The notes beneath the pieces are model-generated. The model was given only the letters and a program-made list of their open reading frames with translations, did no database searches and was not told the DNA's origin. Source: Pseudisothecium myosuroides (lineage: Eukaryota; Streptophyta; Bryopsida; Hypnales; Lembophyllaceae). From it: a DNA stretch of 64,000 nt. The position numbers were made by a program, and so were the translations under genes. The stretch is from the NCBI GenBank assembly GCA_951799445.1, contig OX637289.1:27280245-27344244 (forward strand), given 5' to 3'. Shown piece by piece: positions 20,131-30,504 of this stretch; the stretch's first letter is position 1; every line of letters begins with the position of its first letter.

Positions 20131-23010
20131 TAAAAGGGCACCATTACTTTTCTCATTTCATTTGAATCAGAAACTCCCCCAAAATTGGCAACCAAAAATA
20201 TATTTTACAAATGAAGAGCAAACAACTTTGCTTAATAAACCTCAAGCACACATAAAACACACATTGGAAAACCATATCTGAAAAAATTGAATCAGCAGTT
20301 CTTTGTTTTCAAATGAAACAAAAACACTAAAGACACTTAGATAGACCTGAAGCACACCTCAATCACAACTGAACCTCAATTTTACTATTTTAGAAATTCA
20401 TGATCTCCTTTATTCAAAAAAATAGTTTATTAAGAGTTCATATTGAATGCATTTCAAATTAGGAGAGAATTTTTCAAATGAACTTAAAGTTTACATGCAT
20501 GGCACCTTATTTTCCACCCCTTCAATCATAAATTCAAATAACTATACTTTTTGTTCTTCATAAATTCAAGAAATTTTAAGAATGTACTTGAAAGTTGCTT
20601 GAAGAATTGAAATAAACCTTAAGCATGGTAGGAGCACACTTTAAGCACTGTATTACTACATCTGAATTTCTAAACCAGAAGAAATTCAAATTTTTATTCT
20701 TTTAATATGAAGAAATCTAAGTAGTAGGAATTTGCTTGAGGTGAACTGATGGTGGACCTCAAACGCAACTCAAGCAATTTCATTTATACTGTAAATTTTG
20801 AAATTTTGAAAAGAAGATTCTATTATCTTCAAATTTATTTAATTTGAAATGAATGGAAATAGTGAAAATGTATATTAGATGTGCTTGAGGTGTACTTCAA
20901 GCATAATTTAAGCATTTGGTATTTTGATGAGTTGATATTGAATTATTCAATAAGAGATTTAAATTAAAATCATTTTTAGGATCCACACTACTTTGAACAG
21001 TAAAAACGTGCTTCAACCTTTAGGTGAGCTTGAAGTACACATGAAATACACCTTACGCTATTTTTATTTATTTTTTGAAATTCGATCTTTTTATTGTAAA
21101 AGATTTCAATTTAAAGTTGTCTTTATAATCCAACATAATTTGACCCCTTAGTTTTTTGGACTAAGTTTTCACCAAAACTGCTCCAAAACTGCCATTTCTG
21201 GTACAAGTAATAAATTTTGAAATAAAAATATTTTTGGACACATATAACGTTGGATCTTGTAGTAAATTAATTTGAGAAGATGTGGAAAAAATATCAGAAT
21301 TTTCCACGATGTCGATTGCAAGATAATAGGATTAATAGCGTTTGAACTTTGGAATGACAAAAATGCTTTTTCGGTCCCTGCCCTAAACCAGGCACCTGCA
21401 TTTCACAAGGTCACATTTATATGAAAAGATGTCCAAAATGGTAGTTACTCTTTGGATTCTTTTCCTTAGACAAGTTGGCCACATGCTTCAAAATTTTTAG
21501 ATCATTTGGAATTGTACAATGTACAGGAAAAAAATTGTAAGTTGAAAGAAGTAGAGAATGATTCAAATGTTCACTAAATTGTTACAAATTTAATTATCAA
21601 ATTGAAAAATGCCAATCCAAAGTGGTTGTAATATTAAAGTAAATAATGTACACCCAATGTTTTAATTTTATTTTCGAAGTTATTCAAAATTGAGTTAAAT
21701 AAATGACTTCAAAGTTTTCTTTAGACTAATGATTCCATAAGTACCCTTAAAGTAAGAATCCTCATAATTTTTTCTTCATTTATTGGAATTGAATGATTCA
21801 AAGCTTCCCGCGTACATATACATCTGAAGAACCAATTTCTAATTTCTATTTTTTTTAAAAGTGATTTTTAAAGAAGTTTATTGGCTGCCCGAGCTGCCCA
21901 AAGATCAAACAGAACTACCTATCATGCAGTAACTTTTTAACCTTGTTGTCAAACGCTATAAAAATCGTTGGGCCTTAAAGATACTCCTTCGACACATCTT
22001 GTGTTAAAATTTTAAAGAAAAAAAATAAAAATTGCGTTTCTACGGAGCTGTCCAAAATCGCTATGTTGCCAACAAATGGTGTTTGTTGCTTTAGTGGTTA
22101 AACGATACAAATGTGCTTGAGGTGTGTTTCACGTCTATCTGAAGCACACGCCATTATTTTTTTTTTCCCTAGTACATTTGATTTTTTTTTTGACTTCTTT
22201 ATAATGCACTGAAAATGAAGGAAGTATTTTGCCCGTTCGACCTTAGGTCTATAAGTCTATTTAAGCACACTTCAAACTTTTCATGATTTCGATTGGCATT
22301 TATATGAAAAGAATTGAATTCAACAAAATATATAAACTATTCGAGGTATCTTGACAAGATGGAATTTGCTTGAAATATGCTTCAACTAGAACTCAGGCAT
22401 ACTTCAATCACTTTTACTTATGCTTTTCATTTTGGAAATTAGCATTTCATTTTAAAATTCATCATCATTTCAAAGCAATGCAAATAGAAGAGATGATTTG
22501 TAGATGTGCGTGACGTCTATTGTTAGCGCACTTTGAGAACCTTATGATTTCATTTAGTACACTTAGTAGAAGGTTTCAATTTGAAATTATTTTTATGATC
22601 CAACCGACCAACCATAAGATAATAGTGGAAATATACTTCAATTTTGCTTCAAGGTTACTTCATGCAAAAGCAAAGTATTTTTAATCCAAGTTAAATTTTT
22701 CATAGCTTCTTATTCCAAGGCAATTTCATTAGACGAAGTCACGAAGTGCGCTTCAAGTGTGCTTTATGTGTTCTTGACGTGAACCTCAAGCATACCTTAA
22801 ACCCACCCAAACATTTTTAGTCCAATTTTGAAATTTCAAAGAACGTTTTTATTTTTGAGGTGATTATTTTTTAAAAGCAATAATAATTGTATAAGTGTGC
22901 TTGAGGTGTGCTTCATGTTTACTTGAGGCACATCTGAAGCACACAATCATTTGATATCGAATGAGAAACTTAAAGAACTCGTTTGAACTTTGAGTTAGTG
23001 ACTTATTTCT
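20040..23010. repeat. Central region of dispersed GTGCTTGAGGTGTGCTTCA motifs
   Basis: About fifteen clusters of GTGCTTGAGGTG, TGCTTCAAGCAC and their inverted forms (CCTCAAGCACAC, CTGAAGCACAC) occur roughly every 100-250 bp. Examples are near 20,065, 20,240, 20,345, 20,640, 20,735, 20,880, 21,005, 22,110, 22,265, 22,375, 22,505, 22,745 and 22,890. Many form direct-inverted pairs. The block lies at the centre of the giant transposon, between the two outward gene pairs, and is interrupted by a family B element. It may be a decayed satellite or a functional binding-site field. Confidence 0.65.
21139..22101 (+). mobile_element. TTAA family B element inside the central motif region
   Basis: The left end reads TTTGACCCCTTAG (decayed TTAACCCCTAAAG) and the right end GCTTTAGTGGTTAA at 22,088-22,101. 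Internal landmarks are shared with other B copies: CCAAAACTGCTCCAAAACTG, GCAAGATAATAG, TTCACAAGGTCACATTTAT and AAAATCGCTATGTTGCC. No ORF of note. Confidence 0.7.
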
Positions 23011-23084
23011 GGTCCACGTGAACTTCATGAGTCCATATGTGGTGCATTTTCGCTTCAGGTTTATTCTCCGGACCAATGTGCCAA

Positions 23085-23645
23085 GCCACCGACCGATTTC
23101 CCGACCTCTGTCCAGACCGCTCGGACGACCGCTCTAAAAGCCGCTCTAAAAGCCGACCGAAATCGTGACCGACCGAAAACCCCACTGATCGACCGAGAAG
23201 CCGACCGAAAAGCTGACCAACCGAAATGCGGACCGAAAACCGGAGACCAAAAACCTGACCGACCGAAAACCCGACCGAGAACCCGACCGATAACCGGGCC
23301 GACCGATAACCGGGCCGACCGAAAACCCGACCGAAATCCCGGCCAAAAACCTGACCGACCGAAAACCCGACCGAGAACCCGACCGATAACCCGACCGAAA
23401 ACCTGACCGACCGAAAACCCGATCGAAAACCCGACCGACCGAAATCCCGACCGAAAACCTGACCGACCGAAAACCAGACCGAGAACCCGACCGATAACCG
23501 GGCCGACCGAAAACACGACCGAAAACGCGACCGATAACCGGACCGACCGAAAACCCGACTGATAACCGGACCGACCGAAAACCCGACCGAATAACTGACC
23601 GAAAAACTGACCGACCGAAAACCCGACTGAACGATCGGACGACCG
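23085..23645. repeat. CCGACCGAAAACCCGA array upstream of the UIM gene
   Basis: A dense tandem array has a 16-20-bp core CCGACCGAAAACCCGA with variants (CCGATAACCGGA, CCGAGAACCCGA). Its reverse complement, TCGGGTTTTCGGTCGG, is the core of the right terminal array at 33,106-33,782, so the two arrays form a large inverted pair about 10 kb apart. Long frames on the minus strand rich in GFRSVR are repeat artefacts. Confidence 0.9.
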
Positions 23646-23802
23646 ACTCCGTCAACGCCGTCCGCCTTTTCCGTCCGCTCCTTCGTCGGTGGCCGTGCGA
23701 TCAGCAGACCGACAGATGAGAACCGCAGGATCTTGGGGTCGGTCGGCCTGCCGTCCGATTCGGACGTACGCGACCGCCTTGGCTGCTCCGCCGACCGAAC
23801 GC

Positions 23803-23810
23803 ATAAATAG
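23803..23810 (+). promoter_or_regulatory. TATA box of the UIM gene
   Basis: ATAAATAG followed directly by CGGGGCGG lies between the array and the ATG at 24,094. The TATA plus GGGGCGG pairing matches the kinase gene promoter (TATAAGAGGGGCGG). Confidence 0.65.
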
Positions 23811-24093
23811 CGGGGCGGAACCTCATTTCTTCACAGTTCCTTCCCGACCGGAGTGGGCAGATCCAGCGCCTTTGGGTATCTGCGTGCCCCTTCCGGCTTG
23901 GTGTGTGAGGGACTGGGCTGGGACACTGAAGTGCTTTCAGTAGTTCAGTGCTAGTTATGTGTTGCGGTTGAGTGACTATTGTACCGTTTCAATTAATAAT
24001 TCACTCACTAAAATTCTCGAGTATTTGGACCACGCGTTGCACAATCGAAATTGAAATTTACGATTTGTTGTTTTCAATTTTCAAAAGATCATC

Positions 24094-25200
24094 ATGTCAC
24101 ACGGAACACCAAGGGGCAAAGGCAAGAAGGCCAAAAGGGGAATATCGCAGGACATAAATTGGGATGATTGGGCTAACTCATTTTGTGTAGCTGAGCCTGG
24201 ATGGGATGATGAGGAGGAGAAATTGTGGACCTCCACAATGTGCAAAAAGTACGTGAAAATGACACACGTCTCCAAACTCTGGTCACGTGAACGCACGCTT
24301 TATCAACATCCCCGTTGGGAAGGTCAAATCAGCACATGTAAGAGCGAGCACTTTGTGCAACGGTACAAGGAAATCCAAAAAGCAGCAGGTTTACCAAACA
24401 ACAAACCAAATATAATGTTGTATGGTGTCTTGGCCATGATTTGGGCAGAGATTGTACTCCACAAAGAAGTGGATTGGCGCACTATTCCGGGAAAAGATGT
24501 GCACAAATTGAATCGCAGCGCCCACGTGATTGATTCGAACTGGGAAGGTCCGAGCAATTGTATGTACGAGTGGTCTAATCGAGGATTTGGCCATCTTCCC
24601 ACAGTTGTGTTGCCGGATGCAGAGGATGAACTCGATGATGAAGATGATGATGCTCTTGCACCCGTAACATTTGGAGGAAGACACGAACGCCAAGAAGAAC
24701 GAGACAACATACAATACGAACAAGAAATGCATGAGGCAATGCGAAGGAGCCTAGAAGATCATGGTCGACAGCCTGGGCACGATAGGTCATACGGACATGA
24801 CCGTGGTGCATATGGCCCACCACAAGGCGGAAGTCATTCTCAATATGCTAATGATTCCCGAGGTGAATCTGAAGGCAGAGAAAGAACCCATGGAACCGTA
24901 CAGTATGGTGGTTCCAGCAAAGGAGGCTCACAATACTACGGTGGAACCACTGGAGGTGGGTCATATGAACATCACGGGAGCTCCTATTATAGTCGTCCAA
25001 ACGAAGATCGCTCTGACTACAACGTTTCAGCTCCTCCACCAACTTTTGGAGGTTCTGGCTACGGCAATTATGGACAAACAAGTGCATCAAGTGGACGTGG
25101 AGACATCTATGGTGGAGGTCCATATCTTGGGATTTATGGGTCTGCTTCTACTGGGCCAAGTCAGAGAGATGACACCGATTCAGATTCCGAGGAGGAATAG
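24094..25200 (+). CDS. Glycine/tyrosine-rich protein with UIM and shared N-terminal module
   Basis: 368 aa, single exon. Residues 1-20 are basic. Residues about 33-135 match the N-terminus of the RING protein at 14,917-18,312: AExGW, then WTSxxCKxYVKMxHxxKLW, then LxxMIWAExxLHKEVDW. An acidic run (about 170-188) precedes YEQEMHEAMRRSLED (about 208-223), a full ubiquitin-interacting motif with the key Ala and Ser four residues apart and flanking acids. The C-terminal 140 residues are G/Y/S/Q-rich with RG and YGG repeats, disordered and prion-like, ending in an acidic SDSEEE. Inference: it binds ubiquitylated proteins and may form condensates, acting with the RING protein through the common module. 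No family member is known to me. Confidence 0.75.
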   Translation: MSHGTPRGKGKKAKRGISQDINWDDWANSFCVAEPGWDDEEEKLWTSTMCKKYVKMTHVSKLWSRERTLYQHPRWEGQISTCKSEHFVQRYKEIQKAAGLPNNKPNIMLYGVLAMIWAEIVLHKEVDWRTIPGKDVHKLNRSAHVIDSNWEGPSNCMYEWSNRGFGHLPTVVLPDAEDELDDEDDDALAPVTFGGRHERQEERDNIQYEQEMHEAMRRSLEDHGRQPGHDRSYGHDRGAYGPPQGGSHSQYANDSRGESEGRERTHGTVQYGGSSKGGSQYYGGTTGGGSYEHHGSSYYSRPNEDRSDYNVSAPPPTFGGSGYGNYGQTSASSGRGDIYGGGPYLGIYGSASTGPSQRDDTDSDSEEE

Positions 25201-25703
25201 TGTGTATTGTTGTAACGACTTTCTTTTAGAATACGATCATGTATATTGTTAAATGTACATGCAATGTTTTTTCATGCCAAGCGTAGTACAATGATCTTGT
25301 TGAATTGTAGTACTGTATTTCGCACTATAGATAGAATGGCCTTTTTTGAGAATATGTGAGACATTGGTAGGTATTTGAGATTACTATTATTGAATACCAT
25401 TTTCTGTGTAACCAGTTTTTTTTATTAATATAAATATTGTACCGGATCGCTTTCTCCCATCATCTCATGTTCAAGTCAATATAGACTCTCCAATGAAAAG
25501 CATAGTCCAAATATACAACAAAAACATTGAATTGCTTTTAAACCTTGAAATCCTAAGTCTATCATTTTTTCAAAAAGCTATAGAAAATTAGAAATTGTCA
25601 CCTTGGCTGCATTTGTCTTCAGTTACTTGGGTGTTGTATGTGAATGTACAAAGTCGGATTGCATGAAAGGAAGGTGTAAACATTTGAAGTTGGAGAAATT
25701 GGG
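25201..25703. other. 3' flank of the UIM gene
   Basis: AT-rich with TGTAA and TGTATATTGTTAAATGTACA phrases after the stop, plausible for a plant 3' UTR and polyadenylation region. No gene is visible. Confidence 0.35.
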
Positions 25704-26651
25704 TGTTTTCAAACCTTGAAGTTCGAAGGTCATTTTTTGGTTTACAAACACCCGAAGCTGCCATTTTTACTGCATTCACCCATGAACCCTTTTCTTTTCT
25801 TTTTTTTTCCAATCTAAGCGTACGATCTTGTACTTCACTTATTGTAGATGATGTTGTCAAAATTTCATGAAGTTTCACTGTATAGGTTGAGGTTATTAGC
25901 ATTCGAAGTCGAAAAAGTTTTTTTTTTTGAATACTGGCTTTCAGTTTTTGGTGAATTTGATCGCTAGTTGTGGAATATTTTTGAAATACAAACATTGAAT
26001 TTAAGGTTTTATGTGTTGGAGACGTAAGTTGAAAGTCTATATTTTTCTTAAAAAAGGAACACTTTATTTTTGTTATTTTAAGAATTATTAAATAGAACTA
26101 TAGAAGTACGTCGAAGACAAGAAAGAAAAAAAATTGTTAGTAGATCTTACATAGGGTTGAAGTATAATGATCCCATTGGTGAGATTATTTAAGCTAGAAA
26201 ACACAACATTTTGAAAAAAAAAAATTGAAAAATTGTGGGAATTGCATTGATAAAAGAGTTCTACACTTCTACAAGTCATTTTCCTAAGAAGATGCTCAAA
26301 TTCCCTGAAAAGCAAAGTTCTCCATAACTTTTCCATTATTAATCCAAACAGAATGAATGGAAGGTTCGCATATAGAGAGAATTATAAAATTTTTGAAGAA
26401 AAGGAAAAAAAATCATTTTGTCTATTTGCCAAATAATTTGTGCTTCCTGTCAAGTTCAATTTCAGAGTTTTTTTGGTGTAACTTCTACTCCCAGGCACCA
26501 ATTGAAATAAAAACATATTATGACAAATCTAATCAACTTTCCTATGAAATAGGAAAGTTTCAGAACGTTTTATTACAAATTGAGGTTAGAGGTAACCGCT
26601 CAAAATTCCCTTTGTCTTGGAACGGGACAATGGAAGTTCTGGGGTTCAACA
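25704..26651 (+). mobile_element. TTAA family A element (diverged)
   Basis: It opens TTTTCAAACCTTGAAGTTCGAAGGTCATTTTTTGG and closes ACAATGGAAGTTCTGGGGTTCAA, decayed forms of the family A ends. The internal order matches 6,962-7,898, including TCCCATTGGTGAGATTATT, CCCAGGCACCAATTGAAAT and AACTTTCCTAT. Small frames inside are shadows. Confidence 0.6.
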
Positions 26652-26805
26652 TTGGATGTGCATTTTGGGCTCCATCAAGTGGACTATCATTAGGAGAAAT
26701 ATTTCGCACCATGGATCTTTACTGTACAATTTCTTATCCCCAGGAATGCAGTTGAAAACTTAAAAAACTCTTCTAAGGAAGATAGAGCTCGACTTACATT
26801 CCTAA

Positions 26806-28583
26806 ACCCGCAAGGCCGAAGGCCTTATTTTTGGCAACAAATCTTACAATTGTGAATTGCCATTTCTATAGGAAAGAAGAGAACAATTAGAAAATTAATT
26901 TTTGGGCACATGTAGCCATAGGATCTTATACCCAACTAGTATAAGAATTTGTGGAGCATTAGACATAATTTTGGACCACACATATTGCAAGATATTTGTG
27001 TTTAGCCTTTAAAGATTTTTGACTAAGTTTGTACCAAAACTACTGTAGCACTATTGGATTCAGTATAAGTACCAAATTTTATAAACTTTTTAATGTTGGA
27101 CACATATAACCGTAGGATCTCGTAGTAAACTGGTTAGAAAAGATGCGGGAAAACTTGTAGAATTTTTCACCATCTAGATTGTAAGATAATAGTGTTTCAA
27201 TCCGCAAAAGTGCTTCTTTGGTCCCTCCGGAAAACGGGGCAGCTGCACTTCACAAGGTCACATTCATTTTAAAAAATGACGAAAATTGGGGTAACTCTTT
27301 GGATTCATTCTTGAAGGCAAGTTCGGTCCATGCTTGACAATTTTCAGATCATTTACAATTGTACAACACATAGGAAAAAAATACAAAATAGAAAAAAGTA
27401 GAGGATGATTGAAAACACTAAATTGTTAGGAATTTGATGAAGGAATTGAAAAATGCCAGTCCCAATGGTTGTGATGTTGAAATAAAGAATCTTGAAACCC
27501 AATATATTTTTTTTTTCCCAGAAATATTGAAATTTGAATTAAACAAATGACTTTGATTTTTTTTTGGGAGTAAGGATTGAAAAAATACCGTCAAACTAAA
27601 GATCTGCTTGAGTTTTGGCTTGGTGATCGGAATGGATTAATGGAATGATTCAAAGCTTCTTTTGTTTATACAAATCTGAAGAACCAATTTTAAATTTTAA
27701 TTTTTGAAGCAAGTGATTTTTGAAGACGTTTTCTTGCTGCCTGAGCTACCTAGAGATAAAAAAAAAATACTTATCATGCAAAACCTTTCTGACCTTGTGG
27801 TTAGATGTTATGAAATTATTGGGCCTAATCCGCCTGAAAGCTACTCGGAGAGCACATCGTGTGTGAAAATTTGAAATAATGAAAATAAAAATTCTATGCA
27901 TAATAAACTATCCAAAATTGATATCTTGCCCAAAAATAGTATTTGGGCCTATAGGCGTTAAAGTGGAGAAAAGAAGTTCTTAAAGACATTATGGAAAGCA
28001 GTGTTTTGATTTTGAAGATTTCGCACTTGAAATTTTTGCAATAGTGAGTTGTGAGCTTTGAATCTGGAAGTTGGAGAATTGTGTTGGTAGTTTAGCCGAG
28101 AGGAAATTAAAAAAAAATTTAATTGTCAAAATTTTTTATTATTCATATATGGAAGTGCCAAAGTGGATACAATGAATCATTAAATTTTAATATCTTTTGC
28201 ATTAAATAAGACTAGGGTAATTCAATGGTAAGATTATTGTAGCCCAAAAAAATGAACCACACAGACCTGTTTCTGTGAAAAAAAAAATTGAAGAAATTGC
28301 ATTCATCAATGAAATTCTACAAGTTCGTTTTCTCAAGTGCCTTGAAAATAAGATTGTGTAAAACTATTTGTAACCAATTGAAATGGAATGAATGAAAGAT
28401 TTCTAGGTAGACAACAGTAACACGAATGGGAAAAAAATCCACTCAAAAAAACTTTCTTTTGGGCTGCCCTCAGCCCTCCTCTTCCCTATTTTCAGCTTAT
28501 TTCAGTAGAACTTTGGATTTCCGGAATGTAGGCACGGTTGCGAAAAAAATTCTATTTCCATCTTTCTACGAACTTAAGAAAAC
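26806..28583 (+). mobile_element. TTAA family A element split by a family B element
   Basis: The family A head (26,806-27,006) and body (27,962-28,583) are contiguous in the intact copy at 6,962-7,898. The split falls at a TTTAAAG that contains a TTAA in the intact copy (about 7,155). The 3' end is lost where the GC-rich array of the kinase gene begins. Confidence 0.65.
27007..27961 (+). mobile_element. TTAA family B element nested in family A
   Basis: It opens TTAGCCTTTAAAG and closes CCTATAGGCGTTAA at 27,948-27,961, with family B body landmarks (GTAAGATAATAG, TTCACAAGGTCACATTC). Family A sequence resumes immediately after the right TTAA. This is direct evidence for TTAA-targeted insertion. 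Confidence 0.7.
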
Positions 28584-28589
28584 CAGCAA

Positions 28590-28758
28590 CTCCCCGCCGA
28601 CCGCCCAGTCTGCCGACCGCCGACTGTGCCGACCGCGAGCCGAACCCTAATCTGTCACCGCCGTCCGATGCGGCGGATGGAGTGGTCGGGCCGTCCGATG
28701 CGGCGGGGCGCTCGATGGAGCGGTCGGGCCGTCCGATTCGGCGGTCGGGGCGACCGCA
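28590..28758. repeat. GACCG/GGTCGG array upstream of the kinase gene
   Basis: CCGCCGACCGCC units are followed by GGAGTGGTCGGGCCGTCCGATGCGGCGG-type units in the other orientation. It is shorter and less regular than the other arrays but has the same core hexamers. It ends a few bases before the TATA box. Confidence 0.75.
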
Positions 28759-28760
28759 AA

Positions 28761-28775
28761 CTATAAGAGGGGCGG
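28761..28775 (+). promoter_or_regulatory. TATA box of the kinase gene
   Basis: CTATAAGAGGGGCGG is nearly identical to the RING gene element (CTATAAGAGCGG) and shares GGGGCGG with the UIM gene. It lies about 250 bp upstream of the ATG at 29,020. Confidence 0.7.
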
Positions 28776-29019
28776 ACGGCCAGACCGCTCCCTCACTTTT
28801 GCTATCCCCCTTGCCTTGTGCAAGCGTGGAGCGGAGAGCTTGGTGGTTTGTCCTCCATTGGCTCCTCTCCTTGGGAAAGCAAGAGTCCGGTTTTGGGGGC
28901 TACTTATTGCCAATTTTTTTGACAACTTGATTGCAGATTACGTGTACTCCAGAGTGAAGTGAAATCGCGACTGGTAATTTTCATTACCGATTGTAATTAA
29001 ATACCGGTAGTTCATCAAG

Positions 29020-30504
29020 ATGCCAAGGGCAAAGAAGGCTGCAAAGAGGCGAGACGGGGTGCAATCAGGGCAACCAAGTATCAAAGAGTTGAAGGAAATT
29101 CCCTCTGATGCATGCAAGAACTTTCTCATTGAATTCACCTTGAAATTCTTTGAGTCTGAAACCACTCTTTCCTTGGACAATAAATACATCAGATACCAAG
29201 AAGAGTGCCCAAAGAAATTCATGGATGATATGTCGCAGAAGATGATGGAAGCCCTTCACGTTCCTGAATGGCATCATGAAATGGAGAAGAAGGGCTTTGT
29301 GAAATTCCTTCACAACAGGGCGTATGATGCGTTGTGGAATTCCAAAGTGGTTCTCGCAAAATATGTGAAGCAACACCGCGCCGATGATGAAGCCTTTCAA
29401 GAAGTTATCCTCAGAGCTGATTTATTCACGAAGCGGTGCAAGCCATTTGCTAACACGCGCAATAGAAGGAAATCAATGACATGGTGGAATAGTGATGATG
29501 GAAAGGATGAATTGTACCATAGCAGGAGACATCTCATTGCACTTCCAGATACGGCACAAGTGATTGCCCAAGATGATAAAATTATAAAGGGTGGATATGC
29601 TACTATTCGGAGGGTCCGAATTGAAGGATGTGCTCCTATAGTACCGTTTTGGGAGTTTGCAGCAAAGAGATCTCACCAACACAATAAAAGGCCTGAGTTA
29701 GCGAAGTTGGAACACCTGAACGAATCAATGGCAGTGAGGATTGCGCACCCTGGAGTAATACGTTTTGTTGCAGTGCATGCAACAAGGAATGAAGGGTACT
29801 CCTATTGGTGGAATGGTGGGACACTGCGAAATATGCTGAACATGGATAATGATTATCCAGACAACATACAAGTTCGGTTGATGTATGACAATCCATCGGA
29901 AGCAGAGGTGATTAACGCTTTCCACCTCGCTCGATTCAGGAAGAAGCGAACGGAACTTACATGGGCGTTCGTGCACATTATGAATGCAGTGCATGTTGCT
30001 GGACATCTCCACAATGATATTTCTCCAGACAACATCATGTTTCACTTTCCCGACGATGAGTCACGTGTGTATGTTGGAATTTGTGATTGGGGCTTAACTA
30101 GCTTAGCTAGTGAACGTCCTAAATCCTTGTACACATTCACATCTGCCATTCAGAGGGATCAAACTTTGACACAGAGGTGGTGGTTGGATCCCAGTAGCGC
30201 CTACTTGCACAAAATTGATGCGAATGAGGACGTCATTCCAAGGTTATCATGTGAAACGGAAGCATATGCGGTTGCTAAAATAGCTCAGAGGATGAACAGG
30301 CAGTGCATGTCCGAGGCTTACACTGCATTGCAGAAGGAAACTCCACAATGCAGCAGATTCGAACACCACACATTGGGACTGGCGTTTCACGAGTACTTAC
30401 AACGGGTCATCAGAAAAGAAAGCACTTTAGCTCACGTCGTGAATCGATTCTGCACTACTTTCAAGTTTCCTATGCCCGATGAATATTTCCAGCAATCATA
30501 CTAA
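29020..30504 (+). CDS. Protein kinase-like protein, cargo of the giant element
   Basis: 494 aa, intact single exon. The start has a basic PRAKKAAKRR tail. Residues about 10-150 are an unassigned helical region. A glycine-loop-like GGYATIRRV (about 190) is followed by FAAKRS with the candidate ATP-binding lysine (about 217), the catalytic loop HNDISPDNIMF (about 331-341, with the catalytic Asp and the Asn in place) and CDWG (about 355) where DFG is usual. All key catalytic residues appear present, so it may be active. HxDISxxNI loops are seen in FunK1-like kinases of fungi; that link is only a suggestion. A late AYAVAKIAQRM helix may belong to the C-lobe. It shares promoter design with the RING and UIM genes. 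Possible roles are modifying the transposase or host defence; neither can be shown here. Confidence 0.75.
   Translation: MPRAKKAAKRRDGVQSGQPSIKELKEIPSDACKNFLIEFTLKFFESETTLSLDNKYIRYQEECPKKFMDDMSQKMMEALHVPEWHHEMEKKGFVKFLHNRAYDALWNSKVVLAKYVKQHRADDEAFQEVILRADLFTKRCKPFANTRNRRKSMTWWNSDDGKDELYHSRRHLIALPDTAQVIAQDDKIIKGGYATIRRVRIEGCAPIVPFWEFAAKRSHQHNKRPELAKLEHLNESMAVRIAHPGVIRFVAVHATRNEGYSYWWNGGTLRNMLNMDNDYPDNIQVRLMYDNPSEAEVINAFHLARFRKKRTELTWAFVHIMNAVHVAGHLHNDISPDNIMFHFPDDESRVYVGICDWGLTSLASERPKSLYTFTSAIQRDQTLTQRWWLDPSSAYLHKIDANEDVIPRLSCETEAYAVAKIAQRMNRQCMSEAYTALQKETPQCSRFEHHTLGLAFHEYLQRVIRKESTLAHVVNRFCTTFKFPMPDEYFQQSY

Noticed and set aside
23061..23655. Overlapping minus-strand frames of 151 and 169 codons rich in GFRSV repeats
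   Set aside because: They are translations of the CCGACCGAAAACCCGA tandem array, open in several frames at once, so they are repeat artefacts.
24324..24823. Minus-strand frames opposite the UIM gene
   Set aside because: Shadows of the plus-strand coding sequence, with no independent features.
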